This document shows positions 34,737 through 43,472 of a DNA stretch of 64,000 nucleotides, in pieces. The stretch's first letter is position 1; each line of letters opens with the position of its first letter. The stretch lies in assembly GCA_965263205.1 (NCBI GenBank), contig CBDHHF010000013.1:186001-250000 (forward strand), in the 5' to 3' direction. The position numbers and the translations under genes are program-made. A model generated the notes under the pieces. The model ran no database searches. It had not been told where the DNA came from and saw only the letters and a program-made list of their open reading frames with translations. This DNA is from JBCCIM01 sp965263205. Lineage in GTDB: Bacteria > Bacteroidota > Rhodothermia > Rhodothermales > JAHQVL01.

Positions 34737-34777
34737 AAAATGCCGGGCTAGCCATCCCCACGACTACCCCGGCATTT
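34737..34777 (+). terminator. Intrinsic terminator after the MurF-like gene
   Basis: AATGCCGGGCTAG and CTACCCCGGCATTT form a stem with one mismatch, followed by TTTAAC. It lies 12 bp after the stop. Confidence 0.7.
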
Positions 34778-34930
34778 AACCTGATATTGATGAAATAGTA
34801 GTCTGACAATATGTCGTGTAAATGGATCTTTATTTTTGTTTTCCACAAGACGCAAAATCGCAGGCCTAATGGTTTTAAGTCGAGAGCAACGCTGGAGGGC
34901 AAAAAGAAATCCAGTACCAACTTGTCAGAC

Positions 34931-35641
34931 CTAGAAGCTGAATCCAAACACCAGGAAGCTTCTTTCAGCACCAGGCGTCGGATTTAAAGCATACATCACG
35001 CTGACCGGCAGGCTGAATGAATCTGTTACTGGAATGGACTTACTCGCTGAAAGTCCGAGTACGGTGACACCAAACGCATTCGTGAGATAAAAGGCACTTT
35101 CCTGCGGCACAATTCCGACTGCAACACCCAGTTCAACGTCATCTACCTGGAATGGATAGCCAAACTCAATGTACACAGAGTTGTCTGGATCATTGTGTAC
35201 AAAGATGTTTGCAGAAACGGTTAATGGGAAGTCGTCCGTGCCACCAGCGCTTGCGTTGATTTCTAGCCAATGCGCGCCATCACCATCGCCACTAAAATCG
35301 CCAAATGGCAGGGCACCGGGACCTGGAAAATAGTAGTCCGTAATACCCAACGACACCGGACCAAGACCAAAGCTTAAATACAGGTCGTGTTCGTTGGCAC
35401 CAGCGCCATCTGCAGCGATGGAGTATGAGGCCCATGAACCGATCGAAAAATTGCCAGCACTAAACTCCAGGGTGGGCTGGATGCTGAACGATTCGCCAAA
35501 ATCGAGACCACGCCAGACGTAGCGGCTCATAAGGTCGGCTCCGATTGAAAAAGATTGCCCAAAAGAAGATGCTGGGAGCATGGCCCCAAAGGCAAAAAAC
35601 AATACTAAAAAAATGCTTTTTAACTTGGCGGAAACTTGCAT
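34931..35641 (-). CDS. TorF-like outer membrane beta-barrel
   Basis: A 236-residue exported protein. The signal peptide ends near SSFGQ (residue 29). The mature start FSIGADLMSRYVWRGLDFGES matches the TorF family of putative porins. Alternating aromatic strands run through the sequence, and it ends in GFSF with terminal Phe, the outer-membrane insertion signal. It is monocistronic. The upstream region carries three 21-bp-spaced repeats (35784-35837) that could be operators. The transported solute is unknown. Confidence 0.85.
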   Translation of the reverse strand: MQVSAKLKSIFLVLFFAFGAMLPASSFGQSFSIGADLMSRYVWRGLDFGESFSIQPTLEFSAGNFSIGSWASYSIAADGAGANEHDLYLSFGLGPVSLGITDYYFPGPGALPFGDFSGDGDGAHWLEINASAGGTDDFPLTVSANIFVHNDPDNSVYIEFGYPFQVDDVELGVAVGIVPQESAFYLTNAFGVTVLGLSASKSIPVTDSFSLPVSVMYALNPTPGAERSFLVFGFSF

Positions 35642-35783
35642 GGTAAATCGAATCTGGTGAGTTAATATTTTCGGTTGCCGAGACAGATAGTAAAGTGGGT
35701 CCTTTGACGCAGGTGGTGGTTATTTCGGCACCAATTCTAAATAAATTGAACCAAATCAATAAATCAACCTATTTAAATTAACC

Positions 35784-35846
35784 AAAAGCGCTTCCTGCCT
35801 AAATAAAAGCGTTTCCAAATCTAATAAAACCGCTTCCTCACCAGAA
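35784..35846. repeat. Three tandem 21-bp repeats upstream of the TorF-like gene
   Basis: AAAAGCGCTTCC, AAAAGCGTTTCC and AAAACCGCTTCC start at 35784, 35805 and 35826, exactly 21 bp apart. The intervening sequence is partly alike (TAAAT/TAAT). The array lies about 140-205 bp upstream of the TorF-like ATG and after the oxidoreductase terminator. 21 bp equals two helical turns, fitting same-face operators. Confidence 0.65.
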
Positions 35847-35873
35847 TCTTCAAATCCAGATACAGCCTATTTT

Positions 35874-35911
35874 TCAAAAAAAGAAGCTTTGCGCGCGTGC
35901 ACAAAGCTTCC
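35874..35911 (-). terminator. Intrinsic terminator of the Gfo/Idh gene
   Basis: GAAGCTTTG...CAAAGCTTC stem (35883-35910) with extra GC pairs around the loop; seven T follow on the minus strand. It lies 34 bp beyond the oxidoreductase stop. Confidence 0.85.
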
Positions 35912-35944
35912 AATTTACAGATTAATATGTGTGGGCCGACGATC

Positions 35945-37060
35945 TCAGCCGGCGGTTTGTGGTATCTGAATTCGCTTGCCTCCCTCCATCGCAGACGTAT
36001 GCGCACAGATGCCGGCCATGGTCCAGTTTGCGGACTGTTCAGCATTCGGTAGCGGGTCGCGCTCCTCGATAATGGCACGGATAAATTCGTGGGACAAATG
36101 CGGGTGAGATCCGCCGTGCCCACTGCCCTGAATGAACGACGTATGCTCGTTGTCGTCGTCATATACGCCGGCCATGGTGAACGCCTGAATTTCTTTTGGA
36201 AGCAGGTGCGCATAGTCTGGCACTGCTACCCGTTTTGCATCTTCATATCCTGAATACAGCACCACCCCTTCTTCAAACAATTGCTCCCACTCGAACGACA
36301 TTTCCGTACCGTACACATCAAAGCTTTCCCGATACTGACGAATGGTATTAAACAACGAACGCGTTACTTCACAACTCAAATCTGCATCGCGAAAATCCAT
36401 CAACGCAGACTCAACAGCAAACGGGGCATTGTAATGTGCCACATAGTCGTCCTGTATCCGGCCCGACCCAAAGCAGACCACGGAGTCGATCATCAGATTC
36501 CCGGCAATGGCTGCAAGGGGGCAGACGGCGTGCGTTGCATAATGCATGGGTGGAAAACCATACCAGTAGCTAGGCCAACCCGGCAAACCCATATTCTGTT
36601 GATGTGAGCCGCGTAAGAACTGGATTTTGCCCAGTTTGCCTGTGTCCACCAACTCTTTGGCATACAGGTATTCGCGGGTATAGATGGCCGTTTCCATCAT
36701 CATGTACACTTTGCCGCTCTTACGCTGTGCCTCAACGATTTGCAGGCATTCTTCCGTGGTAGTAGCCATGGGCACGGTGCAGGCAACGTGTTTGCCGGCC
36801 TGCAACGCCTGAATGCTCATTTTACCGTGTGCGGCAATGGGCGTGTTGATATGTACAGCATCTACTTCCGGATCTTCCAGCAATGCCTCGTAACTGGTAT
36901 AGCGCCGCTCGATGCCAAACGCATCCCCTACCTCGTTGAGTCGTGTTTCATTACGCTGGCAGATTGCAAAACAGACGGCGTCGGGATGCTTTTGATAAAT
37001 TGGGATAAATTCCGCGCCAAAACCTAATCCCACAATTGCGACATTCAAGCGGTCAGCCAT
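35945..37060 (-). CDS. Gfo/Idh/MocA family NAD(P)-dependent oxidoreductase
   Basis: A 371-residue dehydrogenase. The N-terminal Rossmann fold has VAIVGLGFGAEF (residues 7-18). The family EKP-like motif reads CTVPMATT, where the usual Lys is replaced by Val, so cofactor or catalysis may differ. The C-terminal alpha/beta domain contains YGFPPMHYATHAVCPL with the conserved His. The family oxidises sugars, sugar alcohols or pseudo-sugars. No sugar-pathway gene adjoins it. It is divergent from rnhB with a very short interval. Confidence 0.88.
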   Translation of the reverse strand: MADRLNVAIVGLGFGAEFIPIYQKHPDAVCFAICQRNETRLNEVGDAFGIERRYTSYEALLEDPEVDAVHINTPIAAHGKMSIQALQAGKHVACTVPMATTTEECLQIVEAQRKSGKVYMMMETAIYTREYLYAKELVDTGKLGKIQFLRGSHQQNMGLPGWPSYWYGFPPMHYATHAVCPLAAIAGNLMIDSVVCFGSGRIQDDYVAHYNAPFAVESALMDFRDADLSCEVTRSLFNTIRQYRESFDVYGTEMSFEWEQLFEEGVVLYSGYEDAKRVAVPDYAHLLPKEIQAFTMAGVYDDDNEHTSFIQGSGHGGSHPHLSHEFIRAIIEERDPLPNAEQSANWTMAGICAHTSAMEGGKRIQIPQTAG

Positions 37061-37105
37061 ATACTACCCTCCTGCAATACGATAACTTTAACGGACAATT
37101 TCACC

Positions 37106-37705
37106 ATTTCACCTTCTCTTTCCATCGAGCAATCCTGCTGGCAAAAGGGATACACGCACGTTGCCGGCATCGACGAAGCAGGCCGGGGTTGCCTTGCGGG
37201 CCCCGTTGTGGCTGCGGCAGCCATTTTTCCGAGGGATGTTATGGTAGAAGGTGTTAACGATAGTAAGAAACTCACACCTCAGAAACGAGCAAATCTGGCC
37301 ACAGAGATCACAAAAACTGCAATTTCTGTTGGGATCGGGCTTTGTTCACCTGAAGAAATTGACGAATTAAACATCCTGTGGGCAGCAATGGAAGCCATGA
37401 AACGGGCCGTACAAAACCTGCAGCAATCCCCAGACTTTCTCCTGATCGACGGTAACCGTGCCTTTCCCAATTCCCCCTGGCCCCTCGAAACGCTCGTCAA
37501 GGGCGACGCGCGCTCATCCACCATCGCGGCTGCATCGATTATTGCTAAAACGGTACGCGACGGCATGATGGAGATGCTCCACGAAGAATACCCGGCCTAC
37601 GGTTGGGCGCAAAACATGGGGTATCCTACCAAACAACACTATGAAGCCATTGCAGCACACGGCATCACGCCGTATCACAGGAAGAGTTTTAGGTTGTTCA
37701 AGTGA
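37106..37705 (+). CDS. rnhB: Ribonuclease HII, with no canonical start codon
   Basis: RNase HII cuts RNA in RNA-DNA hybrids and single ribonucleotides in DNA. The metal-binding first motif GIDEAGRG is encoded at 37166-37189. VNDSKKLTPQKR, SIIAKTVRD and YGWAQNMGYPTKQH follow. The frame is open from the TAA at 37025, but no ATG, GTG or TTG occurs before GTG 37208, which lies after the catalytic motif and would give a dead protein. ATT at 37106 is used here as a placeholder; ATC 37124 or ATA 37082 are alternatives. The product from 37106 would have 199 residues, a normal length. It is divergent from the oxidoreductase. Confidence 0.8.
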   Translation: MSPSLSIEQSCWQKGYTHVAGIDEAGRGCLAGPVVAAAAIFPRDVMVEGVNDSKKLTPQKRANLATEITKTAISVGIGLCSPEEIDELNILWAAMEAMKRAVQNLQQSPDFLLIDGNRAFPNSPWPLETLVKGDARSSTIAAASIIAKTVRDGMMEMLHEEYPAYGWAQNMGYPTKQHYEAIAAHGITPYHRKSFRLFK

Positions 37706-37713
37706 GCTGTTCG

Positions 37714-37741
37714 AATGCCGATTTTCGAATGCCGATTTTCG
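37714..37741. repeat. Heptanucleotide repeat, CGAAAAT/CGGCATT family, site 1
   Basis: AATGCCG, ATTTTCG, AATGCCG, ATTTTCG in exact tandem, beginning 9 bp after the rnhB stop codon. Confidence 0.75.
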
Positions 37742-37888
37742 AATGATTTGGACTCAGCAATAAGCAAAGTCGTCTACTTTGCCACCCACTTCTCCAACTG
37801 ACTGAGAATCCGCTGGTATAATGGGAGGCGAGGCCGTTTAGCTGTACCCAACGAATATCATTAAACCTTATCTAGTTGAGACAGGCAT

Positions 37889-38653
37889 ATGACATCCCCC
37901 ATTGAAGAACGCGTTGTTTTAATCACCGGCGCCGGTGCTGGTATTGGCCGGCACACGGCACTACGGTTTCTGAAAGCCGGCTATCAGGTTGTGCTGGCTG
38001 GGCGCACCCTATCGAAACTGAACGAAACGCAAGACCTGGCGGGAGAAGACGGAGACCGCGCCGTGGCAATAGCAACCGATGTTACACAGCCGGCATCCGT
38101 CCAACATCTTTTTGCACAGATCAAAGACGCCTACGGCCGGCTCGATGTACTCTTCAACAACGCCGGCGTCTCTCCGCCGGGCGATCTACTGGAAGAGCTG
38201 GCTTTCGAAGATTGGCAGCGAACCATCGCCACCAACGTAACCGGGGTGTTTTTGTGCACACAAGAAGCGATTAAGCTTATGAAGGCCCAAACACCGCAAG
38301 GGGGACGCATTATAAACAATGGCTCCATTTCAGCACACACACCGCGCCCCAACTCCGCGCCGTACACAGCAAGCAAACACGCCGTAACCGGACTCACAAA
38401 ATCTACCGCCCTCGACGGCCGCAAATACAACATCGCATGCTGTCAGATCGATATTGGAAACGCAGCCACCTCGATGGTCTCCACCATTCAGACAGGCGCG
38501 TTGCAGGCAAACCTGACAACAATGGCAGAGCCTACAATGGCAATCACTGACGTTGCAGAGGCAGTGCTATTCATGGCCGATTTACCACTTGACACCAATG
38601 TCCAGCAGATGACCATTATGGCTACACAAATGCCGTTTGTGGGCCGCGGATAG
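37889..38653 (+). CDS. SDR family oxidoreductase
   Basis: A 254-residue short-chain dehydrogenase. The NAD(P) motif is TGAGAGIGRH (residues 14-23), NNAG follows near 90, and the catalytic Ser with Tyr-x-x-x-Lys is YTASK (SAPYTASKHAVTGL). The AGRT segment after the second strand favours NADP (Arg). The substrate is unknown. It follows rnhB on the same strand after a repeat-containing 183-bp spacer. Confidence 0.9.
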   Translation: MTSPIEERVVLITGAGAGIGRHTALRFLKAGYQVVLAGRTLSKLNETQDLAGEDGDRAVAIATDVTQPASVQHLFAQIKDAYGRLDVLFNNAGVSPPGDLLEELAFEDWQRTIATNVTGVFLCTQEAIKLMKAQTPQGGRIINNGSISAHTPRPNSAPYTASKHAVTGLTKSTALDGRKYNIACCQIDIGNAATSMVSTIQTGALQANLTTMAEPTMAITDVAEAVLFMADLPLDTNVQQMTIMATQMPFVGRG

Positions 38654-38666
38654 GGTTTGGCTGAAG

Positions 38667-38687
38667 ATTGTAAGTTGAAGGTTTTGG
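38667..38687. repeat. Heptanucleotide repeat, GTTGAAG family, site C
   Basis: ATTGTAA, GTTGAAG, GTTTTGG in tandem, 13 bp after the stop of the SDR gene. Confidence 0.5.
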
Positions 38688-38707
38688 TGGAATTGAAGGC
38701 TTCTTTA

Positions 38708-38904
38708 GAGACTGTTGAGAAATTTCTTCACATTCTGAGAAAGCGATCTTTTGGCGCTTTTTTGCCTACTCTCCTCATGCGTAGTCCAACTATGCAATCG
38801 TCGAGATATGCCAAAAATCACTCAAAATTTACTGACGTCAGTCCCACGATAAATCGTGGTCGTCTCATCTTCCTCAAAACATGAAGAAAAATCTCAACAG
38901 TCTC
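38708..38904. mobile_element. MITE-like imperfect palindrome, copy 2 (TTA target duplication)
   Basis: A 197-bp element related to 1101-1281. It begins GAGACTGTTGAGA and ends TCTCAACAGTCTC, with TTA directly outside both ends (38705-38707 and 38905-38907). One arm contains TGGCGCTTTTTTGCC, matching TGGCGCTTTTTGGC in copy 1, and the other GAGTGATTTTTGGC, matching GAGCGATTTTTGCG. The right TTA is the aroK stop codon (TAA on the minus strand). No coding content. Confidence 0.7.
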
Positions 38905-39450
38905 TTAGCCTTTGATAAAGCCGGCAGTTGTTAGTTTACTGACGAGATCTGAAGCGATGGCCTTGGGCCACATGCCATCGGTTTGGATGGTGATATGGGC
39001 CTGCGTATAAAACGATAGCCGGCGTTCGAGTAATGCGTTGATTCTATCACGCACTGTTGCGTCAGGTAGTAGATCACCCTTGGTGCTCAACAGCATGGGA
39101 CGCGTAGCTTGTTCTGCTTTCAGCCGGCGCACCAACTCATCTACGGATACCGCAAGGTATACCACGACGCCGTTTTCCAGTGCAAACGTAAGGGTTTCGT
39201 CCGAACAGAGGGCACCACCACCCACAGCAACAACGCAAGCCCCGGTTTCAGCTGTTCGTTGCAGCTCGTCGCGTTCAATAGCCCGAAAGGCCGGCTCGCC
39301 TTCCGCTGAAAAGAAAGATGCAATCGGCATCCCAATACGTGCCTCGATCTGCTCATCCAGATCTAAAAATGGCCAATTGAGCGTACGAGCCAGTAATGGC
39401 CCCACGGTACTCTTCCCCGATCCCATAAATCCGTTCACGTAAATACGCAT
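38905..39450 (-). CDS. aroK: Shikimate kinase
   Basis: A 181-residue kinase that phosphorylates shikimate for chorismate synthesis. The P-loop is GFMGSGKST (residues 8-16), the shikimate-binding Asp lies in DLDEQIE, Arg in FRAIERDEL, and the glycine segment is VVAVGGGALCS, followed by the lid (ATRPML). Its stop codon forms the 3-bp repeat flanking a palindromic element. aroA is about 14 kb away, so the pathway is not clustered. It is divergent from truA. Confidence 0.95.
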   Translation of the reverse strand: MRIYVNGFMGSGKSTVGPLLARTLNWPFLDLDEQIEARIGMPIASFFSAEGEPAFRAIERDELQRTAETGACVVAVGGGALCSDETLTFALENGVVVYLAVSVDELVRRLKAEQATRPMLLSTKGDLLPDATVRDRINALLERRLSFYTQAHITIQTDGMWPKAIASDLVSKLTTAGFIKG

Positions 39451-39581
39451 CGGCGGACTGTGCGTTGTATTTGAATTACGTGTACTAATAGGTACCTGCT
39501 GTATTTAATTAGATGCATCGTACAATATTCTGTCGTGCCCACGCAAGTTTCGCTGCAAAAATATTATTTGTAGATTCGGGC

Positions 39582-40334
39582 ATGCGGTATCAGATGCTCA
39601 TCGAATACAACGGTACATCCTATCATGGCTGGCAAATTCAGCCCGGGATGCCTACCGTGCAGGAAGCCATCGAAGATGCGCTGGCCATCGCACTACGCGA
39701 CCGCGTTTCAATCACCGGTTCGGGTAGAACGGATGCCGGCGTCCATGCCCGCGGTCAGGTTGCCCACTTTGATACGCAACAACCCATAGACGTGTACCGG
39801 CTCAAAGCGTCACTCAATGGCTTGCTTACAGACGACATCGGTATCCTGGACCTGCGTGAAGCGACGGATACGTTTCACGCAAGGTACGATGCGTTTCAAC
39901 GTAGATACCACTACTACATAAGCATCGAAAAACGACCATTAAGCAGTGTGCAACGCGCCCAGGTTCGCCCACAGCCCGATTTTGAGCGCATGAATGAAGC
40001 TGCACAACACCTGTTGGGAACGCATAATTTCAGCGCTTTTTGCAAAATTAAGTCGGAAACGCAGAACAGAATCTGTAACGTTATGCAGGCTAAATGGATT
40101 AAAGAAACGTATGCCGGCGATTGGTTTTTCGAGATTGTGGCAGATCGTTTCCTCCATGGCATGGTTCGTGCAATTACCGGTACGTTGCTCGAAGTAGGCC
40201 ATGACAAACGCGCCATTGACAGTTTGCCTGCACTCATTGAAACCAGAGACCGAACCCAGGCAGGGCCGGCAGCACCTGCAAAAGGGCTTGTACTCGAAGA
40301 AGTTTTATATCCGCATGCGCCGCAAACAGGTTAG
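39582..40334 (+). CDS. truA: tRNA pseudouridine(38-40) synthase
   Basis: TruA makes pseudouridine at tRNA positions 38-40. The start is taken at ATG 39582 (MRYQMLIEYNGTSYHGWQ), which matches the family N-terminus. The longer frame from 39513 adds 23 unrelated residues. The catalytic Asp is in GRTDAGVHARGQVAHF near residue 54. RYHYYIS and HGMVRAITGTLLEVG are present. The length of 250 is normal. Confidence 0.95.
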   Translation: MRYQMLIEYNGTSYHGWQIQPGMPTVQEAIEDALAIALRDRVSITGSGRTDAGVHARGQVAHFDTQQPIDVYRLKASLNGLLTDDIGILDLREATDTFHARYDAFQRRYHYYISIEKRPLSSVQRAQVRPQPDFERMNEAAQHLLGTHNFSAFCKIKSETQNRICNVMQAKWIKETYAGDWFFEIVADRFLHGMVRAITGTLLEVGHDKRAIDSLPALIETRDRTQAGPAAPAKGLVLEEVLYPHAPQTG

Positions 40335-40391
40335 TTTTGAACCTAAATGCTGCAGATTGCTTTAAAAGCCCGGCCAGGCCGGACTTCAACT

Positions 40392-41750
40392 ATGTACTTG
40401 AATCGTGAATATATACGTTCGTTTGCCCTCTACCTGATGGTTATGCTGGTAGCTGTTGCATGTGAACGTCCTTTTGTCCCACCACTGGAACCGCTGATCA
40501 CCATTGTTGAGCCGAGTGATCCTGACGCCCTGCGGTTTCGTCCATTTGTAGAGGTCCGCGTGGAAGCCTCCTCATTCAGGGACATCAACAGGGTTGAAAT
40601 TGATGGGGTGCCGGCAGATTTCGATAGCCTGAATGGCAACTGGCAAACCGTGGTAACGCTTTCTCCTGGTGTAAATGAGTTTAACGTCACTGCGTTCGAC
40701 GTTGAAGACTTTGAGGGCTCGCGCACGCTCTCACTCGCCTACATCGATCCGCGTTATGATACAAACGCACCTACGTTGCCGGCTCCCTGGCGCCTGGGTG
40801 GTCATACGGCTACACTACTCAACGATGGTAGTGTTCTTGTGACCGGCGGTGCACCCGGAGAATTTCAGGATGCAGTGGATCGCGCCTTTTTACTTCCCCC
40901 GGACGGTACAGCCTTTGAATTGCTGCCGGCTGCGATGAACAGCCCGCGCTACGGGCATACGGCAACCCTATTGCCTGATGGCCGCGTACTTTTACTGGGA
41001 GGAAGCACAACAGCTGCTTCCCTGCTTGTTAGCCAACTGGTCACCTCTGCTGAGATATATGACCCCGTTTCCCGCGAATTCAGTGAAGTAATCTTCGATG
41101 GCGCTCCGCTGCAACGCATGGAGCACGTGACATTCCTTTCACGGAGCCCAACAGCGCTGCTCATCGATGTGTATGGTGGCCTTGGCGAAGATCCGGTTGA
41201 ACAAACGGACGATCTGAACATTCTGGCCAGCATTCAGAGTTTTCGACTGGATGACAACACACTGACCACGTTTACCAGCTTCTCCGACAGCCAACTGTTG
41301 CCGGCCTTCGGGATGGCTTCATCGGTAACCAGTGAAGCCGATCCAACAGGTTCAGGCATGGATCGTTACGTTGTAACCGGCTCTTCATTTTTGGATTCAG
41401 GTGCTAGAAACGTTAACTTCAGCATCGATTTTGCGCAAGCCCCCATTCGTGTGACCATCCTCAGCGAATTGCGCACATCGCGATTACAACACGCTGCGGC
41501 GGCACTAGCGCCAGGAATCGTCGGAGTTTTTGGCGGTTTTCAGGGTGCTCGACAAAATGCTACGAGTTCTACCGAGATTTTTGTTGAACGGAGCAACCGG
41601 TTTTCGACGCTGGATAGCCAGGTCTCCACGCGCAGAAGATTTGCACACACTGCAACTAAATTGGATAGCGAACGAATACTTATTTTAGGTGGCTTTTCAG
41701 AGAACGGCACAGCCATTTCTGAGTCAGTCTACTTCGAATGGGGACTGTAA
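40392..41750 (+). CDS. Kelch/galactose-oxidase-like repeat lipoprotein
   Basis: A 452-residue lipoprotein from ATG 40392. The signal ends in the lipobox MLVAVAC. An Ig-like region follows (about 30-125). Kelch-type repeats come next (HTATLLNDGSVLVTGG, HTATLLPDGRVLLLGG, RLQHAAAALAPGIVGVFGG, FAHTATKLDSERILILGG), enough for a partial propeller. The function is unknown; such proteins often bind partners or glycans at the outer membrane. It follows truA on the same strand. Confidence 0.75.
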   Translation: MYLNREYIRSFALYLMVMLVAVACERPFVPPLEPLITIVEPSDPDALRFRPFVEVRVEASSFRDINRVEIDGVPADFDSLNGNWQTVVTLSPGVNEFNVTAFDVEDFEGSRTLSLAYIDPRYDTNAPTLPAPWRLGGHTATLLNDGSVLVTGGAPGEFQDAVDRAFLLPPDGTAFELLPAAMNSPRYGHTATLLPDGRVLLLGGSTTAASLLVSQLVTSAEIYDPVSREFSEVIFDGAPLQRMEHVTFLSRSPTALLIDVYGGLGEDPVEQTDDLNILASIQSFRLDDNTLTTFTSFSDSQLLPAFGMASSVTSEADPTGSGMDRYVVTGSSFLDSGARNVNFSIDFAQAPIRVTILSELRTSRLQHAAAALAPGIVGVFGGFQGARQNATSSTEIFVERSNRFSTLDSQVSTRRRFAHTATKLDSERILILGGFSENGTAISESVYFEWGL

Positions 41751-41811
41751 GCTACCTACTAACCGTTACGTTTTAAGCCGGCGGCCCATTAAGTAAACAC
41801 GCATTAAATCT

Positions 41812-42000
41812 ATGGACATTCAGCAGATCATCAGATGGATAGTCATAGCAATTATGCTGCTCGTAGCCGTATTTATTCTGGGCTCTATCCTGAATATTGC
41901 TGGTTTTCTGCTCCAATTTGCGCTTAAAGCGTTGATCATCCTGTTCGTTATTGCGGTCATCCTCCGTTTCTTCTCCGCGCTTGCAGAGCGTCGACGCTGA
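41812..42000 (+). CDS. Small integral membrane protein
   Basis: A 62-residue protein with two hydrophobic stretches (WIVIAIMLLVAVFILGSIL and LLQFALKALIILFVIAVILRFF) and a basic end AERRR. The reading frame is compact, clear of any overlapping gene and followed by arginine deiminase. No family is recognised. Confidence 0.65.
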   Translation: MDIQQIIRWIVIAIMLLVAVFILGSILNIAGFLLQFALKALIILFVIAVILRFFSALAERRR

Positions 42001-42149
42001 TTTTTCTGTCAGACTTCTCTTCGCCAGCCGCGCAATGCGGCATCTCTTACCCAACCACTACAATTCGATACGGTGTCTGTAGCACGGGCTCTTTCCGCTA
42101 TGTTACGCGTTAATGGGCAGCAAGCAGCTTAAGACAACAGACACAATCG

Positions 42150-43433
42150 ATGCCAGCGTCCAAAGAATCTACCCCACTCGATCCAGCCGACATCACCCGC
42201 CCCGTAAAACTGGGTGTTCGGTCCGAAACAGGCATACTCCAGCAAGTCATCGTCCATACTCCGGGTGAGGAGATGGCACAGGTATCTCCCGAAAAACTAC
42301 ACGACTTGTTGTTCGAAGACATTTTGCACCTGCAAGATGCACGCAAAGAGCACCAGTTGATGTGCCGGGTATTCAGAAAAATTGTAGGCCGGCACGATGC
42401 TGTGCTTCAAATTTCGTCGTTGCTTGGCGAAGCCCTACAGCAAAACGACGCACGCGATGCGTTTGTTGATGCCTTATGTGCGGTATCTCAGTCGGTAAAC
42501 CTGCAAGCCTTCGAAAAAGAACTCAAGCAACTCTCGCCAGAAAACCTCAAACACTTTGCCCTCACTGGCGAATCTGAGCTGCCCATCCACGCGCACCCTA
42601 TCCCAAATTTGATGTTTACCAGGGATGTGGCGGCCGTGGTAGGTGACTCAATTATTCTGAGCCACCCCGCAACAACAGCGCGTGCCCGGGAGAGCATCAT
42701 TATGCGGGTTGTTGTACACCACCACCCGGCGTTTAAAGACTGTCAGGAGCATATTATCGACCTTCCCAAAGGTGTAACGTTTGAAGGGGGCGATTTTCTT
42801 GTCGTCAATGAAAAAGTGGTGCTGATTGGTAATTCCGAGCGTACGTCCTTTGGCGGCGTGATAAACATCGCCAAGGCATTGTTTGAGGAGACAGCCATTG
42901 AACATGTCATCATGGTCACACTGCCGGCAGAACGCGCCTGCATGCACCTCGATACCGTATTCACGTTCGCTTCGCCCCAAGAGTGCGTGTACTTTCCGCC
43001 GCTGATAAAAAATATCCCGCACGGCAATGTTGTGCGCTTCTCAAAATCAGATCAGAAAGGACAATTTAACATTGAGATCTGTGACGACCTGCAACGCGAA
43101 TTGCAGCACGTACTTGATCACCCCGTCAAGTTTATCCCATGTGGCGGATCTGACTTGTTAAGCCAGCGCAGAGAGCAATGGACGGACGGTGCAAACTTCT
43201 TCGCCCTCGCCCCAGGACTTGTGATTGGCTACGAACGTAACATGCACACCTTTGATGAAATGAGCAAGTGTGGCTACCGCGTGGTTACTGCAGAAGGCTT
43301 TTTGTCGTACTATGAAGAAAGCGATTATACGCCCGGAGAGAAAATGGCCATTAAGCTCGAAGGGAATGAGCTATCGCGCGGCCGGGGTGGTCCCCGGTGT
43401 ATGACCATGCCGATTGCACGCAAACCTCTTTAA
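42150..43433 (+). CDS. arcA: Arginine deiminase
   Basis: A 427-residue guanidino hydrolase making citrulline and ammonia from arginine. Active-site sequences are all present: MFTRD, FEGGDFL, the catalytic His and Asp in MHLDTVFTF, and the nucleophile Cys in RGGPRCMTMPI at the C-terminus. There is no arcB or arcC in the window, so a complete ADI fermentation pathway is not shown here. It may serve arginine catabolism or acid protection. Confidence 0.92.
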   Translation: MPASKESTPLDPADITRPVKLGVRSETGILQQVIVHTPGEEMAQVSPEKLHDLLFEDILHLQDARKEHQLMCRVFRKIVGRHDAVLQISSLLGEALQQNDARDAFVDALCAVSQSVNLQAFEKELKQLSPENLKHFALTGESELPIHAHPIPNLMFTRDVAAVVGDSIILSHPATTARARESIIMRVVVHHHPAFKDCQEHIIDLPKGVTFEGGDFLVVNEKVVLIGNSERTSFGGVINIAKALFEETAIEHVIMVTLPAERACMHLDTVFTFASPQECVYFPPLIKNIPHGNVVRFSKSDQKGQFNIEICDDLQRELQHVLDHPVKFIPCGGSDLLSQRREQWTDGANFFALAPGLVIGYERNMHTFDEMSKCGYRVVTAEGFLSYYEESDYTPGEKMAIKLEGNELSRGRGGPRCMTMPIARKPL

Positions 43434-43472
43434 TAGCTACCCTATCGAAACTGTACTGTTTATCCCTTTATC

